Source of the DNA: Castor canadensis
Lineage: Eukaryota; Chordata; Mammalia; Rodentia; Castoridae
Length of the DNA: 64,000 nt
Reading direction: 5' to 3'
Assembly: GCF_047511655.1 (NCBI RefSeq)
Contig: NC_133400.1
Coordinates: forward strand, 34,116,001 to 34,180,000
The notes below the pieces were generated by a model. That model was not told the DNA's origin. It saw only the letters and a list, made by a program, of their open reading frames with translations, and searched no databases. Shown here piece by piece: positions 23,646-35,665 of this stretch; position 1 is the first letter of the stretch, and each line of letters starts with the position of its first letter. Made by a program: the position numbers and the translations under genes.

Positions 23646-24394
23646 CCAAGCTAAGGGCTGCCTTTGCTGCTTGTTCCTATGCTCCCAAGGCTGCTGTGAA
23701 CCAGTAACTGTGGGTAAAGGGGATGGTAGCAGTCAAGATGGGCCAAGCCATGCTGCCAAGAGTTCAACAAACACTTGAACTCTTGTGTATCCTAGGTGTC
23801 CATGGCAGAGAGCAGGGGCTCTGTGCTCTGGGAGCCAGGAGGACCAAAGATTCAGCTTCTTATACAGTCTAGTCCTGTGGCAGAGGGAACTCAAGCATGG
23901 AGACACTTCTGTGAGCTCTTTATGCTTCTGCCCATGTGGCAGAACATGGTTCATGTTCTCCCACTTTGTTGGCCAAAGGAAGTCACGTGACACCACCCCT
24001 GTAGTCAATAGGACGGGAAAAGAGGAATCACTAGTTGAGACCAACCCTAATGAGATGCATAGTGCCTTAGGACAGGAGGAGCAGAGAGATAGGGTGAGCC
24101 CAGGCCAGGCAGAGTAAGGGCTCCAACCCTGGGGCCAGCTATAGGCCAAGATCTCAAACGGGAGCCTATTAGTGCTATTTTTTTTTAATGTAGTTCCCAA
24201 TATTTTTAAATGGAGAGATTTTGCATAAACATCACAATTTCTCTTTAAGCACTTGAGCAGCACAGACCACAGTGGACTGGAATTCCCAGAGGGCAGCCAG
24301 CAGCTCCTCAGCGGCAGCTGGCCCTGCAAGCAGGGTGGTCTCCTCAGGTGGCCCAGCCCAGCCCCTAAGCTTTTCAGATTGCAGCTCATGGTCC
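23646..24394. other. Unassigned non-coding DNA
   Basis: Contains one of the longest frames of the window (222 codons, minus, 23733-24401). It has no recognisable domain and overlaps frames in the other phases, so it is not called a gene. 24170-24250 is A/T-rich, possibly an old DNA transposon remnant. Confidence 0.45.
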
Positions 24395-24500
24395 AATTCA
24401 TTGTACCTCTGGGGAAACTGAGGCCCAGAGAGAGAAAAGGACCTGCTCAAATTCACAAGTCAATTTATGCAGACTTAAGACCAAAGCCCATCCTGCAACT
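24395..24500 (-). mobile_element. MIR SINE remnant
   Basis: 'ttgtacctctggggaaactgaggcccagagag' then 'acctgctcaaattcacaag' is the reverse MIR core. Confidence 0.75.
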
Positions 24501-25234
24501 GGCCTCAGGCTGCTGAGAAAGAAAAGGGCTTGGGCAAAATGGGGCACAGGGCATGTTGAGAAAGAAGGGAGAGAGGCAGGTGGGCTGGACCAGGCAGACA
24601 GTTCCACAACTTTGGGGTGCACACCTGTCCCCACAGGCACCAAGCACAGATCTCCCAAACTGGGGACCATCTGGCATTATCTGGCCCCTCTGGCCAGGCG
24701 GTGCAGATCTTCGGTGACATGAGCCCCAAACCCGTTTGAGGACTGCCAACAAACTGGAACCAGACACGCTTAGAATTTCAAAGGGGATTGTTAGCATTTT
24801 CCTTCCTGGCCTGGTTATTTACAATTCATTAAGAAAATTAGCTGAGGCCTGCTCCTCTGATAATGTACCACAAAGGGAACCACACAAGGGGACAGAAATC
24901 TGGGAGGTGCACAGGGCCTGGCTCTTGTATAAGTCTGAATCTTCCTGCATCTCCACCCTGCCTTGTGACAGAGGGAACAAGGGAAACTGAGGCTGGGAGA
25001 TGTTCTGTGCTATCTCTAAGCTCTAGGGAATAGGGCCTTGCAGAAGGCTGGGTGGTCTGTGGGCCCAGATAGTCAGCCTCACTGACCACCCTGGGGTGAC
25101 ATCTCACTCCTCTTTAAGTTCTTAAGGTTCTTATCAGTAGACGCTGTTGGATTCCAAAACCCTGACCCACTCTACACCACAGCCATGTGAACTCTGCCAT
25201 GGAGCAGGGGATGAGCAGATAGAACAGGGTGGCA

Positions 25235-25651
25235 TGACAGCCTTTCTTCACTGTAACCAAACACCTAACATAAGCAGGTATTTTGTCTCATGGCTTCAGA
25301 GGTTTCAGTCCATGGTCAGCCGGCTCCATTTTTTCTAGGCTGTGTTGTGCAGTACATCATGGCAGTGAGAGAATAAAGCTGCTTGCCTTGTGTTAACCAG
25401 GAAGCAGAGAGAGAAAGAGAGGGAAAGGGACCAGGGTCCCCAAATACCCCTCAAGGACATGGCCCCCAGTGACTGATTCCCTCTGTTTAGACCCCTTCCC
25501 CTTGCAGCCCATGCAGCTGTGAACTCATCAATGAATTAATCATTGATAGGGTTTGTGCCCTCATGGTCCAAAAACAATAGCGCCACCAGCTGGCGACCAA
25601 GCGTTCAACACATGGACCCTTTGGGCGACACTTCCTATCTAAACCATCACA
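25235..25651 (-). mobile_element. MaLR-type solo LTR, antisense
   Basis: Blocks in order: 'cttcactgtaaccaaacacct', 'ggtttcagtccatggtcagccggctcc', 'cagtacatcatggcag', 'ggaagcagagagagaaagagag', 'gacatggcccccagtgac', 'agcgccaccagctggcgaccaagc' and 'aaaccatcaca'. The same block order recurs at 35666, 41298 and 47278 (same orientation) and 43282 (opposite). A solo LTR of a rodent MaLR family with no internal region. Confidence 0.88.
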
Positions 25652-26937
25652 GATGAAGAAATTACACTTCCTTCCCTAAGACAGCACTGTCTGGCAGGAA
25701 TCAGAGAAAATTCCAGTCTAACCAGAATGGATCTGAGTACACTCCCAGGACCTCTCAATTATCTGCCACCAGCAAAGAAGCTTTCTGGAAGTTTGCTGAC
25801 ACATGGTTTCATCCCCAGTACCTGGGGGCTACAGGCAGTGTCCTCCTCCATGCTGGCCTCCAGGGGTGTGAGGTTCAGTGCCATTGACCAGGGGTCCATG
25901 GTGCTGACATGTTGAGACGCTGTCAAGTAACTGCTTGCTTCCTTCCAGCAGTACCCCTCCTACACGTGAAATCTTATTTCTAAATTCCAAATCTGTAGTC
26001 CAATTTTTTTTTCTTATCATTAGATAGTCTTTACTACAATTACTTATACTTAATGCACAGGGCACAGATTTCCTTCTTTTTTAAATAACAGTTATAGAAT
26101 ACACTTTTCAACAATAAGTTAGTCTAAATAAAAATGGGAGTCAACTGAAAGATGCTACTTAGTGAGTCTTGGCCCAGGGCAAATCTGAATGTGGCCAACA
26201 GTGTGGCCATGCATGCAAAGGAACGCCCACAAAGTGACACTCGACGTGCAGATTCCCGAGTCCTGAGGGTACCCTTGAGCTGTCGGAAAACTGGTCCTAT
26301 GTCTTCTTCATTGCTGTGACTTCAGTACCCACTGCCGAGACATGGAAAAGTGCATGGGAGGGATGGCGTGGCTGAAGAATCTAGAATATGCTAGAGCAGA
26401 GATGGAAGCAGTGCCTGGGGATAAGGGTAAAAGATGTCACATCCTTGGCGGCCCCCCATCACTGAGAATCCCGAGACCATGGCAGATACTACTGATCAAT
26501 CTTGTTTCTAATTTGCCCCGAACCTGCAAAACTCCACGGATTAAGATACTTTCCCACAAAGCATGTAATGTTATCCCTCAAGTCACCACCGTCAGAAAAA
26601 CCGCTTAGCGGTTAGGCTAAAACTTTCACTTTCAGGTATCCTCAGTGAGTGAGCCTTTTGGTTTTCCCAGTGAGCAGGACCTGCCCACAGCCTCGGAGCC
26701 CCTGTTTGGTGAGAGAGGAAGTGCAGGTAGACCAGTAGAACCTCAGCTGTGACGGTCTCCAAGACAGCAAGATGATCTGCCCTGCAAACCCCTGGCACTT
26801 GCCAGGCCTCGGGGAACAGACTTGGAGAAAGGGCAAGACCCAAGGCAAGAGCTGCCCAGTTTCCCCAAAGCCATTCTCCCAGCCCTCCCTCCATGGGCAC
26901 CAAGTCTCCAAAAGATATAGCCTCCCTCCTCCATCCA
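25652..26937. other. Unassigned non-coding DNA
   Basis: No gene. 26580-26625 includes a short perfect hairpin (aaccgc-tta-gcggtt) in otherwise unique text. Overlapping frames on both strands at 26592-27239 have no recognisable content. Confidence 0.45.
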
Positions 26938-27150
26938 TACACAATACCTACATAACAGCACACTCCTGTAATCCTGGCACTGAGAGGGCACAGGCAGAAA
27001 GATCAAGCGTTCTATGGCAGCCGGGGCTACATATTGACACCCTGTCTCAAGAAAAAAAATTTTTTGTGTGGTCTAGGGGTGGAGCCCCGTGGTACAGCAC
27101 TTGCCTAGCTTGCACAAGGCCCTGGGTTCCATTCTTAGCACCACAAAAAC
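26938..27150 (+). mobile_element. Composite SINE: B1-like plus tRNA-derived unit
   Basis: A B1-like half (26938-27060: 'cacactcctgtaatcctggcactgagagg...cctgtctcaag' with A8) is directly followed by a tRNA-derived half (27061-27150: 'ggagccccgtggtacagcacttgcctagcttgcacaaggccctgggttccat...ccacaaaaac'). The dimeric design matches B1-ID type composites of squirrel- and beaver-related rodents. Confidence 0.85.
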
Positions 27151-28609
27151 AATGGCTCCATGTAAAACAAGTGCAGGGGGCAAGATGCCAAGAGCTCAGG
27201 AAGAGGCCTGGCAAGAGGGAGACCTCGCGTCAAGGTTAGAAACATCACCCATCGGGGCGGCTGCGTGGACGGTGGCTCAACCTTTAGGACAGTGGGCACC
27301 AACTGGCAGCCTGCCCATAGCACCCTGCTATAGTGCATTCTATGTCACCACACCGTCCTTTCACAGGGTTTAAACTGGAGAAAAATCACAGAGGAATCCA
27401 AGATCTCTAAGTCTCAACAGAGGAGTGGCATCACTAGGCCTGTATCCCACAAGGTGACAATTGGAGACAGTGAGTGGCTGGCCATCCACTCGAGCAGGGC
27501 AGGGCATCCTGTCTCATCCTTGCCACTCAATAAGCCCCAACCCGGACTACGGCCATTTGCTCTCCAGGTTGTTCAGTGCTATTCCTTAGAGAAGAGACAG
27601 TTCCTCTACCCCTGCCCACCAAAGGAGAAAGTAAAGATCCGTGTGGCTGCCGTACTTTACCTACTCGTGACCTGCCTATTTCACTCCCTCATGGCACCTC
27701 CCTGACCCTGAAGCTACTGGGAGGAAGTTGATAAATTTCTAATATATTCCAGGTTGCTGTGTACTTAGTAATCAGCAGCATATAAAGGGCTGAATTAACT
27801 CTGGTCTTCTTGGTTCATTCTTACTGCCCTCAATGCCATCCATTCTACCTGGCACCTCCAGGCCCCACCATGACACAAGCTGGCAGGTAACTTCTACTCC
27901 TGCACTGCTCTCCCCCACACCCTCACCCCCCCCACACACAGTGACATAGCAAACAGGGATAAGGTCTGGCCCCGTGGCTGGCATCCATTTACATGTGCCA
28001 GTGCCCTGGAGGAATCATTGATTCATATGTTGCACCCCACCCCAGATAACACTCAACAGTTATCTCGTTTGGTGTCCCCAGGAGCAGACTCTGAAACAGA
28101 GATCTGGGTGCAGGTCACTTATTTTGGATGTGGCCTCAGGAGACCACAGTAAGAGTGAGGAAGGGAACAGGAAGGGATGGAAGGCAACACAGGGTGTGCC
28201 CATGAACAGGTAACCCTGTGGGGACATCTCAGGGTGAATCCACCCGAGAGGAGACCACCATGTCCCCTGCGTCCTTGGTGGAGGACTGCTCTCACAAGAG
28301 TCAACTCCCTGGCACTTCTGGCTTGCCCTATGCTCAGCTGAGAAAGGCTCCTGGCAGGTAGCGAGGCATCAGTGCTTGCAGAAGGAATCTGGTGTTGTGC
28401 CCTGAACAATTCCCTGAGAAAGCAGGCAAGTGCTGATGGACAGAGTCTGCTGCAGCCAGGAACATCTGCAGTGCTGTGCCTGGAAGGCAAAACTATTTTT
28501 TCAAGTTATTGGAGATCCCCAGTCATGAGGTTGACCAAAAGGATTCTCTGGCTGTGTTCTTCCTGGGTAGTTTGTTTGGGTGACACTCCATGATTCACTA
28601 GCTCTTGGA
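27151..28609. other. Unassigned non-coding DNA
   Basis: No gene. 28070-28470 ('ggagcagactctgaaacagagatctgggtgcaggtcacttattttggatg...') has the look of an old retroelement-derived repeat that I cannot name. The 123-codon minus frame there is not credible. Confidence 0.45.
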
Positions 28610-28980
28610 TTGCCTACACTCAAAGAGATTTCAGAATTCTCCTGGCCAAAAATGAACACACAGAGAACCTTCAACGTTTTAAGAAAATTTGGTCCAACAA
28701 AGATGTCATTGACTCACTGCCTGCCTCCTACTAATCTAACTATTTCAAATTCCCCTTCGCAATTACTGCAATCAAGTTATGATCAATCGTACTATCAATT
28801 GCTTGCACCGTGTAGGTTAAATATTCACATGTCGGTGGGATGCTTCACGCTAGATTTTCATTGAAATCTAATGACTTTCATCTTCAAAGAAACCGTTTGG
28901 AGCTGGCGCTGCATCCCCACGCCTGCTGGTTTAATTACAGCACTTCCTCCATTTTCCATTCTGAAGATAAACACCCTGCT
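28610..28980. promoter_or_regulatory. Candidate conserved non-coding block
   Basis: Repeat-free, AT-rich with intact short motifs: 'caattactgcaatcaagttatgatcaatcg', 'tatcaattgcttgc', 'gattttcattgaaatctaatgac' (near-palindromic) and 'ggtttaattacagc'. Resembles enhancer-type conserved sequence; not proven. Confidence 0.3.
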
Positions 28981-29539
28981 CCATACTCATTCCAGTGAGA
29001 AGGTTTTCCAAGGTAATGCTCCTGAAGGGCCCACTCCAGGGAGAGAATGGATCATCCCCCAACCTTGTGCACACGGGTCTGGCTTCCCGTGCCATGCAGC
29101 CAGGACCTTTAGTCCTCTCCCAGCTGGGCTGCCTCCATTTGCTGGGACCTGGGCTGGTGCTCCAAACAGCCACCGAGAGTCTCCAAGATATATGCTGGAG
29201 GTAATGCCAGGGCTCACTAGAGGAGCAAGGCTGATGATAGAATTTTTACATAACTACAGTGCAGGACTTACTAGATTGGCCTCCATGATCAGAAGCTGAG
29301 TCATCCCACAACCATCCCACAGTGGCTGTCTGCAGGCTACAGAGCCAGGGAAGCCAGGACAGAACAAGAGGGGCCAATGGTACAGCCCCGGCCCAAGGTG
29401 GAAGCCTGGACATCCCTAGAGAGTCACTGCGCTGAGTCCACACTGAAAGACTGAAGAAGCTGGAGTCTGATGTCCCCAGATGTTGGCAGAAGCAAAAGAT
29501 GCACCTGCTCAGAGACAATCAAGCATGCATGTGCTGTCT

Positions 29540-29743
29540 GGCTTCTACCTGGGCCCCAGGCCTATTAGACAGTGCTGCTCACATTCAGGGCAGGTCTTCC
29601 CCCTCAACCCACAGTTGCTGCCTCACATGCCAATCTTCCCTGGAAACACCCTCAAGGACATGCCCAGAAGTGTGCTTTACTGACCTCCTAAGCATCTCCC
29701 AATACAGTCAAGTCGACAGTCAAGAATAGCCATCACAAGGGGA
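29540..29743 (-). mobile_element. ERVL-type LTR fragment, antisense
   Basis: The end block 'ctggaaacaccctcaaggacatgcccagaagtgtgctttactgacctcctaagcatctcccaatacagtcaagtcgacagtcaag...ccatcaca' is the reverse of an LTR start of the 'tgtgatgg...tcaacttgac' kind. A related, more diverged fragment lies at about 36005-36118. Confidence 0.65.
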
Positions 29744-29958
29744 GAAAGGAGGGTGAATATGGTCATTGTAGTTTAATACTCACATGAAATAGAACAATGA
29801 AACCTGTTGTAATCCTTTGAAGGGGAGGGGAGGGGGATGAGGGAGAGAAACAGTGGGAGGAAACCAAAGGTACATTGTAAGCATGTATAGAATTGTCACA
29901 ACGAATCCCCCTTGTACAACTAATGTATGCTAAAAAAAAAAGAAATGCTTTAAAAAAA
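29744..29958 (+). mobile_element. A-tailed retroelement-like 3' end, family unknown
   Basis: A G-rich run (ggggaggggagggggatgaggg) followed by 'cttgtacaactaatgtatgc' and two A-runs (about 29932-29942 and 29952-29958) resembles the 3' end of a retroposon. No coding part is attached and I cannot name the family. Confidence 0.4.
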
Positions 29959-31087
29959 GATTAACCATCACAGTGAAGATTGAATAAGGAGAAACCTTGG
30001 ATACAGTGCAGTTCTCAGAAAGTCTCAGTCAGGTTCACAGGTAGGACCCAAACAAAGCAAAGTGCACACTGGGCAGGAATGGCCCAGCTTTAGCATCTCA
30101 AAGGTGCTCCGTCACTGGCTAGTAGCAACCTGGGAGAAACACAACGAACACACCCCTCCATAGCCACCACAGTCGCCCCTTGCTCTCACTGCAGTCGCCC
30201 CTCACCCACAGTGGTCCATTTCTCCACCAAGACCAGGAGTAGCATTTGGATGTCCGCCAGGTATGTGTCTTGTGAGGAAGAGGAGCAGAAGGGAGGTCCC
30301 ATGAGGACAGTAAGAGAGGACGCAGCCCATGCCCAGAAACGTGACCACTCAGAGATGCCACCCGAGAAAACCATGATGACCCATCAAAGCCAGAACTAGG
30401 TGCCACACTCTGGTGGCATTCATGCTGTCTTGCAACAGCCCACTGAGCACAATAGTTGTCCTCCCACCTGGGTGTATACACACACACAGCCTGGGACACC
30501 CAGAAGCAGCAGACAAGAGGGAAAGAAGGAGAAAGAGAGGCAGCCAAGTCTGCTCCCTTGCTCCCCTGCTGCAGGCATCTAGCAGTCAGGGGAGACAAGG
30601 GGTGCAAGGGAGATGAGAACAGGTTGCAGACTGACGTTTCAAAGAAAGTGGACACTTTAGTACCTAAGAAGGAGTCAGTCACCAAAGTCACTGGGAAAAC
30701 TAAACCATCTGTCTGAGATGTTGACGGGGCAAGGGGGAGGCAGAAGAGCTTGAAGCAGCAGCCGGTGAGGACTGCTTTGTAAATGGGACCATGTTGTCTG
30801 GCTCCTCCATCCTGGGTCTGGAACACCCCTGCTCTTCACCCACACAAGGCAGAGCCCTCTCTCTCCACTACCAGCTGCCATCATCCCTCCCACTCATGGC
30901 AGTAGCCTGTGTTCCCTGTGGGGTGTGGTGGCCTCCCAGGGCAGGGTACATCTCTCAGGCCCAGCCAACCAGAGGACTCCACACCCAACCCGAGTGGTCA
31001 GAATAAAGATGTGCCCAGGTGTTCCATGTCTCCTTGGATTCTGCAATCGTCTCCTTAACACCCACTCAGCCAGCCTATTGTATTGGC
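29959..31087. other. Unassigned non-coding DNA
   Basis: Contains the longest frame of the window (235 codons, minus, 30119-30826) with no recognisable domain. A plus-strand lysine-rich 46-codon stretch after a good splice-acceptor-like sequence (30545-30716) is discussed under findings. Confidence 0.4.
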
Positions 31088-31200
31088 TGTATTTGTTTAT
31101 TTTCTGGGGGTTTTGTGGATTTGGGTTGGTGGTGGTGGTGCTGGGGGTTGAAGCCAGGGCTTCACACATGGTAGCTATCACTGAGCTATACCTCAGCTAT
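31088..31200 (-). mobile_element. tRNA-derived SINE (ID-like), antisense
   Basis: Reverse orientation: 'gctgggggttgaagccagggcttcacacatggtagctatcactgagctatacctcagc', preceded by a T-rich tail and a short (TGG)n expansion at 31125-31140. Confidence 0.8.
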
Positions 31201-31209
31201 GTTTTCTGT

Positions 31210-31418
31210 CTTTCTTTTTTTTTTTTACCAGTACTTGAGTTTGAACTCAGGGCCTTGGGCTTGCTAGACCAGGCTTTCTACTACTTGAGCCACAGCCCCA
31301 GCTCTTTTGTTTTTAATCTATTTTTCAGATAGAGACTTTAGCTGGCCTTGAACCTCTGTCTTCCTGTCTCTGCCTCTTGAAGAGCTGGGATTGCAGGCAT
31401 GCACCACGACACCCGGCC
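31210..31418 (-). mobile_element. Composite B1-tRNA SINE, antisense
   Basis: T-tail, then the reversed tRNA-derived half ('gtacttgagtttgaactcagggccttgggcttgctagac...ctacttgagcc'), a linker, and the reversed B1-like half ('gctggccttgaacc...tgggattgcaggcatgcaccacgacacccggc'). A second SINE lies immediately upstream in the same orientation. Confidence 0.9.
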
Positions 31419-32144
31419 CCTATTTTCTGTATCCTACATGTCCAGGCATGTGTCCTCACTGACTGGTGAGAGACTGCCAATCCTCAGAGATAATAGATGA
31501 CATGCTGTGCACCTGTGCCTCATGTGCACACCAAATGACTCACAAATGTCTTCTTTATCAACCACTCACCTCACAAGCTAATATTTCCCTTGCTCTTAAC
31601 CGAGTCAAGGCCAGGCACCAAACAACCAGGCAGAATCCCTCTGCCCCAAAGTCTGCCAGAATTATCCTAACTAGCCAATCTTCACCTGTATAAACATCAT
31701 CCTAACATCCCCATCCCACCCCCAGGGACTTACTTTATTGGAAACCCCAATAAAGTCCCTTACCTAGGCTGCCACTTGCTCCCACCCTGAGTGAGCCTCT
31801 GTGGCCTGGCCTGCCCCACACCTCCAGGAACCATAAACAATCAGAAACCTGTTTCAGTGGCTTTGGCTTCTTCATGTCATCACTCGGCCACATGCGTAAG
31901 TTAGAATCCATCAGGTGTACTTAGGGTGTAAGATCCTTGAAAACCAGAGATACCATGCCATGCAGAGAGCACTAGGTACCCACACAACACAGGTGCAACA
32001 GGCACGTGGAAACACAGCACGACCCAGGATGTTAGAGCATCATATAAACTACAACAGAAAACAAACAAACAAACACAAAACACTTGGGGAGGGGCTCTGT
32101 TTTACCAGGTTGCAGTGGGCTTTCTGACCTTCGTATCTGAAATT
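31419..32144. other. Unassigned non-coding DNA
   Basis: No gene. 31700-31760 has two copies of a 'ttattggaaacccc / aataaagtccctta' like text. (CAAA)n-type run at 32055-32075. Confidence 0.45.
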
Positions 32145-32390
32145 CCTACTTCTTGCACCCTCTCCCAAGTCCCTGTAAAGTTTCACCTCCTTCAGGGAGG
32201 CCTCCTAGGTCACCCCACTTTTCTACTTACTCCTTCTCCCAGTGCCAGCTGCACCTAGAGTGCTATGGCAGCTTATGTTCCTCCCTCACACATCACTTCC
32301 CAATGGTCTCCAGACATTCCACACTTTCCCTCTGCTCCCAGTTTCTAGAGAGCAGGGTGCACTCTATGACTGTCTTTCAAAGATTCTTAC
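32145..32390 (+). mobile_element. L2 LINE 3'-end remnant
   Basis: 'gtaaagtttcacctccttcagggaggcctcctaggtcaccc' is the L2 'caaatgtcacctcctccagg-aagccttcc' block, followed by the pyrimidine-rich section and 'gagagcagggtgcactctatgactg'. Confidence 0.75.
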
Positions 32391-34339
32391 GCCTCTAATT
32401 ATTTTGGGATCCTCACTGAGGAAGCCATCTGTGAGCAAATTGTCACTGGGCTCATGGTAGGTGAACTTCCGTCTACCCACAGGTCCCCACATAGCCCCTC
32501 GAGAAAGCCTACATACCCAACTGCAATGTTCCCCTTTCTTGTTCCAAAATTCAAAGACACATTCCCCTCTAGACTTCTGTAGAAACATCAAGAGTCATGT
32601 CACTCCTTGGCGACTCCCAGCCTGGCCCACCAGTGCACTCTGTTTGGCATTAGTGGGAACCCTGAGTGGGCTGTGGCTAACTTACTCCCTGCAGGTGCCT
32701 GCACCACCTTCTTGCTGGTTAATGATGGAGACAGGAAGAGAGTAAAAAGGCCAGTTCCCTGTCTCCAGGGACTGATCTGGAGACAAAGCACTTTGGGGTT
32801 GTGTGGCTCTGGGTTCAAGTGCTGGCTATCTCACCATCTGGCTTTATCTCTTCAGGCAAGTTTATCCCCTCCCCCATCCTTAGGAGTTTTGCTCCAGAAT
32901 TGGGGTATCACGAATCCACACAGTGAGTACTGCTTTCAGGCTCAAAGAGGATGCTGCATGGGAGGAGCCTTGGGGAACAGGAAGTCCATGCATTTGCTTC
33001 TGTCACTAGCACCTTGCACTAGCCCCCTCTCAGGGACACCTACCCTCCATGGAGGCTTAGCATATGGTTTGCTGCCAGAGGCAAAACCCAGCCTCCTTCA
33101 CTCTGCCTGTCTTACAACTCCCAATGGGCAACGTGAGTTTACAGGTAAAGGAACAGCTTCTTGTCCCATATACCCCAAAGACTCAGCTACCAGAGGGTGT
33201 TACTTGGGGGCAACCCCACATTTCCAATGTAAATGAGTAGAATGCTCCATTCCTTTGTACTTGTGGCACATGTGAGAGGGAAAGGACTTGGAAATTTATC
33301 TCCACCTGACTAGCTGTTTCAAGGAGCCCCAAGGTTTGGCAGAGGTACCCTGAGATTACCAACTAGTAGAAGGAAAGCCCTGAGTTTCTCACTGCTTACT
33401 GGAGCAGCCAGAGAAACTCTGCAGTTATCTCAAATCTCACATCATCTCTTAAATATATTAAGCTTCATATAATGCTCAAATTCCTCCCCAATAGTGAGCA
33501 CATAAACAGGATGCTGCCAGGATGGGCAAAGTCCTGGGTGTGACAGAAGGAATGTCAGTAGTCTGGGAGCACCATGAGGGCATCACCTTAACCCATTTTA
33601 CAGATGGATAGACCACCACCAAGAAATTGTCAGGACCCACTGACAGGATCTGCTGGTTCTGGTCACCTTCCTCTTTATGCAAGGTCAATGTTTCCCCAAA
33701 GGTTTGCACACCTGGGTTGCTCAAAGTATGGCCTGCTGACATGCTGGTCCGTGAATGGCGCCCTATTGATTCACAGCAAAGCACCTTCAGGAGCCGAAGG
33801 TTAATGTGTAGAAAATGTTTTGCACTTTGAACTTGCCACAATACCAAGTGCACAGCCAGAGGAACCGGTCAAGTAGCAAGTAGCATGTGGCAGAAGTCAT
33901 GTCGTAGTCTCATGTCACAGTCTTGTAGACCATACAAGGACTCAGGGTGGTCTGGGGATACGAAGGAAAACTGGCCTTTCCTCACAGTGTGACACAGTGG
34001 ATCTGAGGGAAACTTGAAAAAATACAGTGGTGAGTATTTTTAATGGTGATAGATATTTATTTTAATCTGTGTTAGAAAATATGTAACTGGCCCATAAAAT
34101 CTATGCTTTATAGATGTTTGGGCTTAAGTAAGCTCACTTAAGTAAGTAAAGTTGTAGAAATAGAACAATCTAAAAAGAAACATCAACAAAATAATGGCAC
34201 ATATGGTACATGGGCAGATAGAGAAAAAAAAAAGAGTAAAGGGAGTAGGTGATAACAGTGATTTGCCAAATCTATTTGTGAAAAACTAAACGCAATTTTC
34301 ATCAAAAAAGCTGGAAAGAATAAAAGCAGGCAATATCAT
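32391..34339. other. Unassigned non-coding DNA
   Basis: No gene; a 209-codon plus frame (32607-33236) has no recognisable content. 33840-34340 may contain an old DNA transposon remnant. A direct duplication of 'cttaagtaag' sits at about 34125-34150. Confidence 0.4.
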
Positions 34340-34500
34340 ATTTCATTTTAATGTGCAGAGTTGTGTACTCATCTGTGATGGACTGAGCTATTAACAGTCT
34401 AGCGAAGTGGATAGTTTTTACTCTCTATTTTATAAGGGGACAAAAAGGCCCAGCGAGACCAAAGGGATGGTCCTTGGTCATGGCAAGGTGAAGTCAGGGT
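34340..34500 (-). mobile_element. MIR-family remnant (probable)
   Basis: 'ctctattttataaggggacaaaaaggccc' followed by 'tggtccttggtcatggc' fits a diverged reverse MIR. Confidence 0.45.
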
Positions 34501-34779
34501 AACAAGAAAGATACTATTTAGAGAAAATGAAAATCCCCATCTGACTCTGAATCATTCTAGGAAGAAGGCAGTGTGGGTCACATTCTTCCCCTCTGACGAC
34601 ACACCCCAAAGACAGCAAGCTCATCCCATCCCTCAGGGAAGTAGCAGGCACCTTCCCAGATCCTGAATTAAAACCTATCTGGCTTGTGAGCCCAAATGAT
34701 TGGCTGCTTCTGACCTGGGCCCCAATTCTCCATCCATTCCTTCCTCCCCCTCTCTGGGCCCCTGACACCCCATTGGGGT

Positions 34780-35130
34780 GGCAACTCTTTTGAGGATGCT
34801 AAAAATTGCTTTATTTTTCACCACTAATTTGCCAACAAGCTCAGCCATCAGTCCAGTTGGCCTGAAATGAAATCCTATAATTATACAAAAGCCTGGGTCA
34901 GTGACCTCCTGATTGCAATATCTTGTCTCTTTTGTCCCTTCCTTCCACCACCTTGCCCATGGGACACAATTGCTTTCGTTTCCTGGCAGCCTCCCGAATG
35001 AGGTGGTATTGGAAACTAGTGAGCCGTGGCTCTGCGGAGGTGTTCATAGCTTTGCAATAATTTACCCATTTTCATTTTGTTTGATTTCATTAACACCTGG
35101 CTCTCAGGGGAGAGCCCAGTTGGGAAGGGG
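34780..35130. promoter_or_regulatory. Candidate conserved non-coding block
   Basis: Repeat-free with intact AT motifs ('caccactaatttgcc', 'cctataattatac', 'gctttgcaataatttaccc', 'gatttcattaacacc') and an E-box-like 'cacctg' context. Texture suggests conserved regulatory DNA; unproven. Confidence 0.28.
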
Positions 35131-35374
35131 GGAAAAAACAAGTGATTTCAGTTGAAATCGAGTGGTTACCACTGCCTTGTCTCACATTACAGAGGGAGTG
35201 TGACATGCCAAGGGTATAGTCTGTCTGAGAGTGGGGAGGATGGAGGCCTGTCCTCTGAGGCAGCCTCCGCCAAACAGTCTTGTCCTTGGTGCTCCTCAGT
35301 CTCACTCTGGGGACACCAAGCACATGACCCATACCACCTTACCTGCCGTTGCAGTGGCTGCGTCCAGGCAGTGA

Positions 35375-35440
35375 GGCTCAGTGGTTAAGAGCACAGACAC
35401 CAGAACTAGGTTCTAATCTGACCTTGAACATGGAGTTTCA
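35375..35440 (+). mobile_element. MIR 5' fragment
   Basis: 'ggctcagtggttaagagcacagacaccagaactaggttctaatctgacc' is the 5' tRNA-like part of a MIR. Confidence 0.6.
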
Positions 35441-35665
35441 ACTGAATAAAGCTGACTTTCCATGTAAATTAAATAAAGATGGCAGCAGCTACCTCCTCCA
35501 ACTGCCACAGGGATTTCCTGGATAACCGACATCTGACACTGAGTATTCAGGACAGGGAGACATGGCACTAGCAATGATCACCAGCTAGCTTTGTGATCAC
35601 CTCCTTGTCCTCCTCTTCCTTCTTCATTATCAGTCCCTATCCAACCATCTCAGCCTGCACAGGTA

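Noticed and set aside
23733..24401. 222-codon frame, minus strand
   Set aside because: No recognisable family; includes an A/T-rich repeat-like section; overlapping frames on the opposite strand are of comparable quality.
30119..30826. Longest frame, 235 codons, minus strand
   Set aside because: No domain or known motif, tryptophan- and cysteine-rich random look, overlaps frames in other phases; GC-rich DNA with few stops explains its length.
32607..33236. 209-codon frame, plus strand
   Set aside because: Starts beyond an L2 remnant, no motif, no splice context that makes sense.
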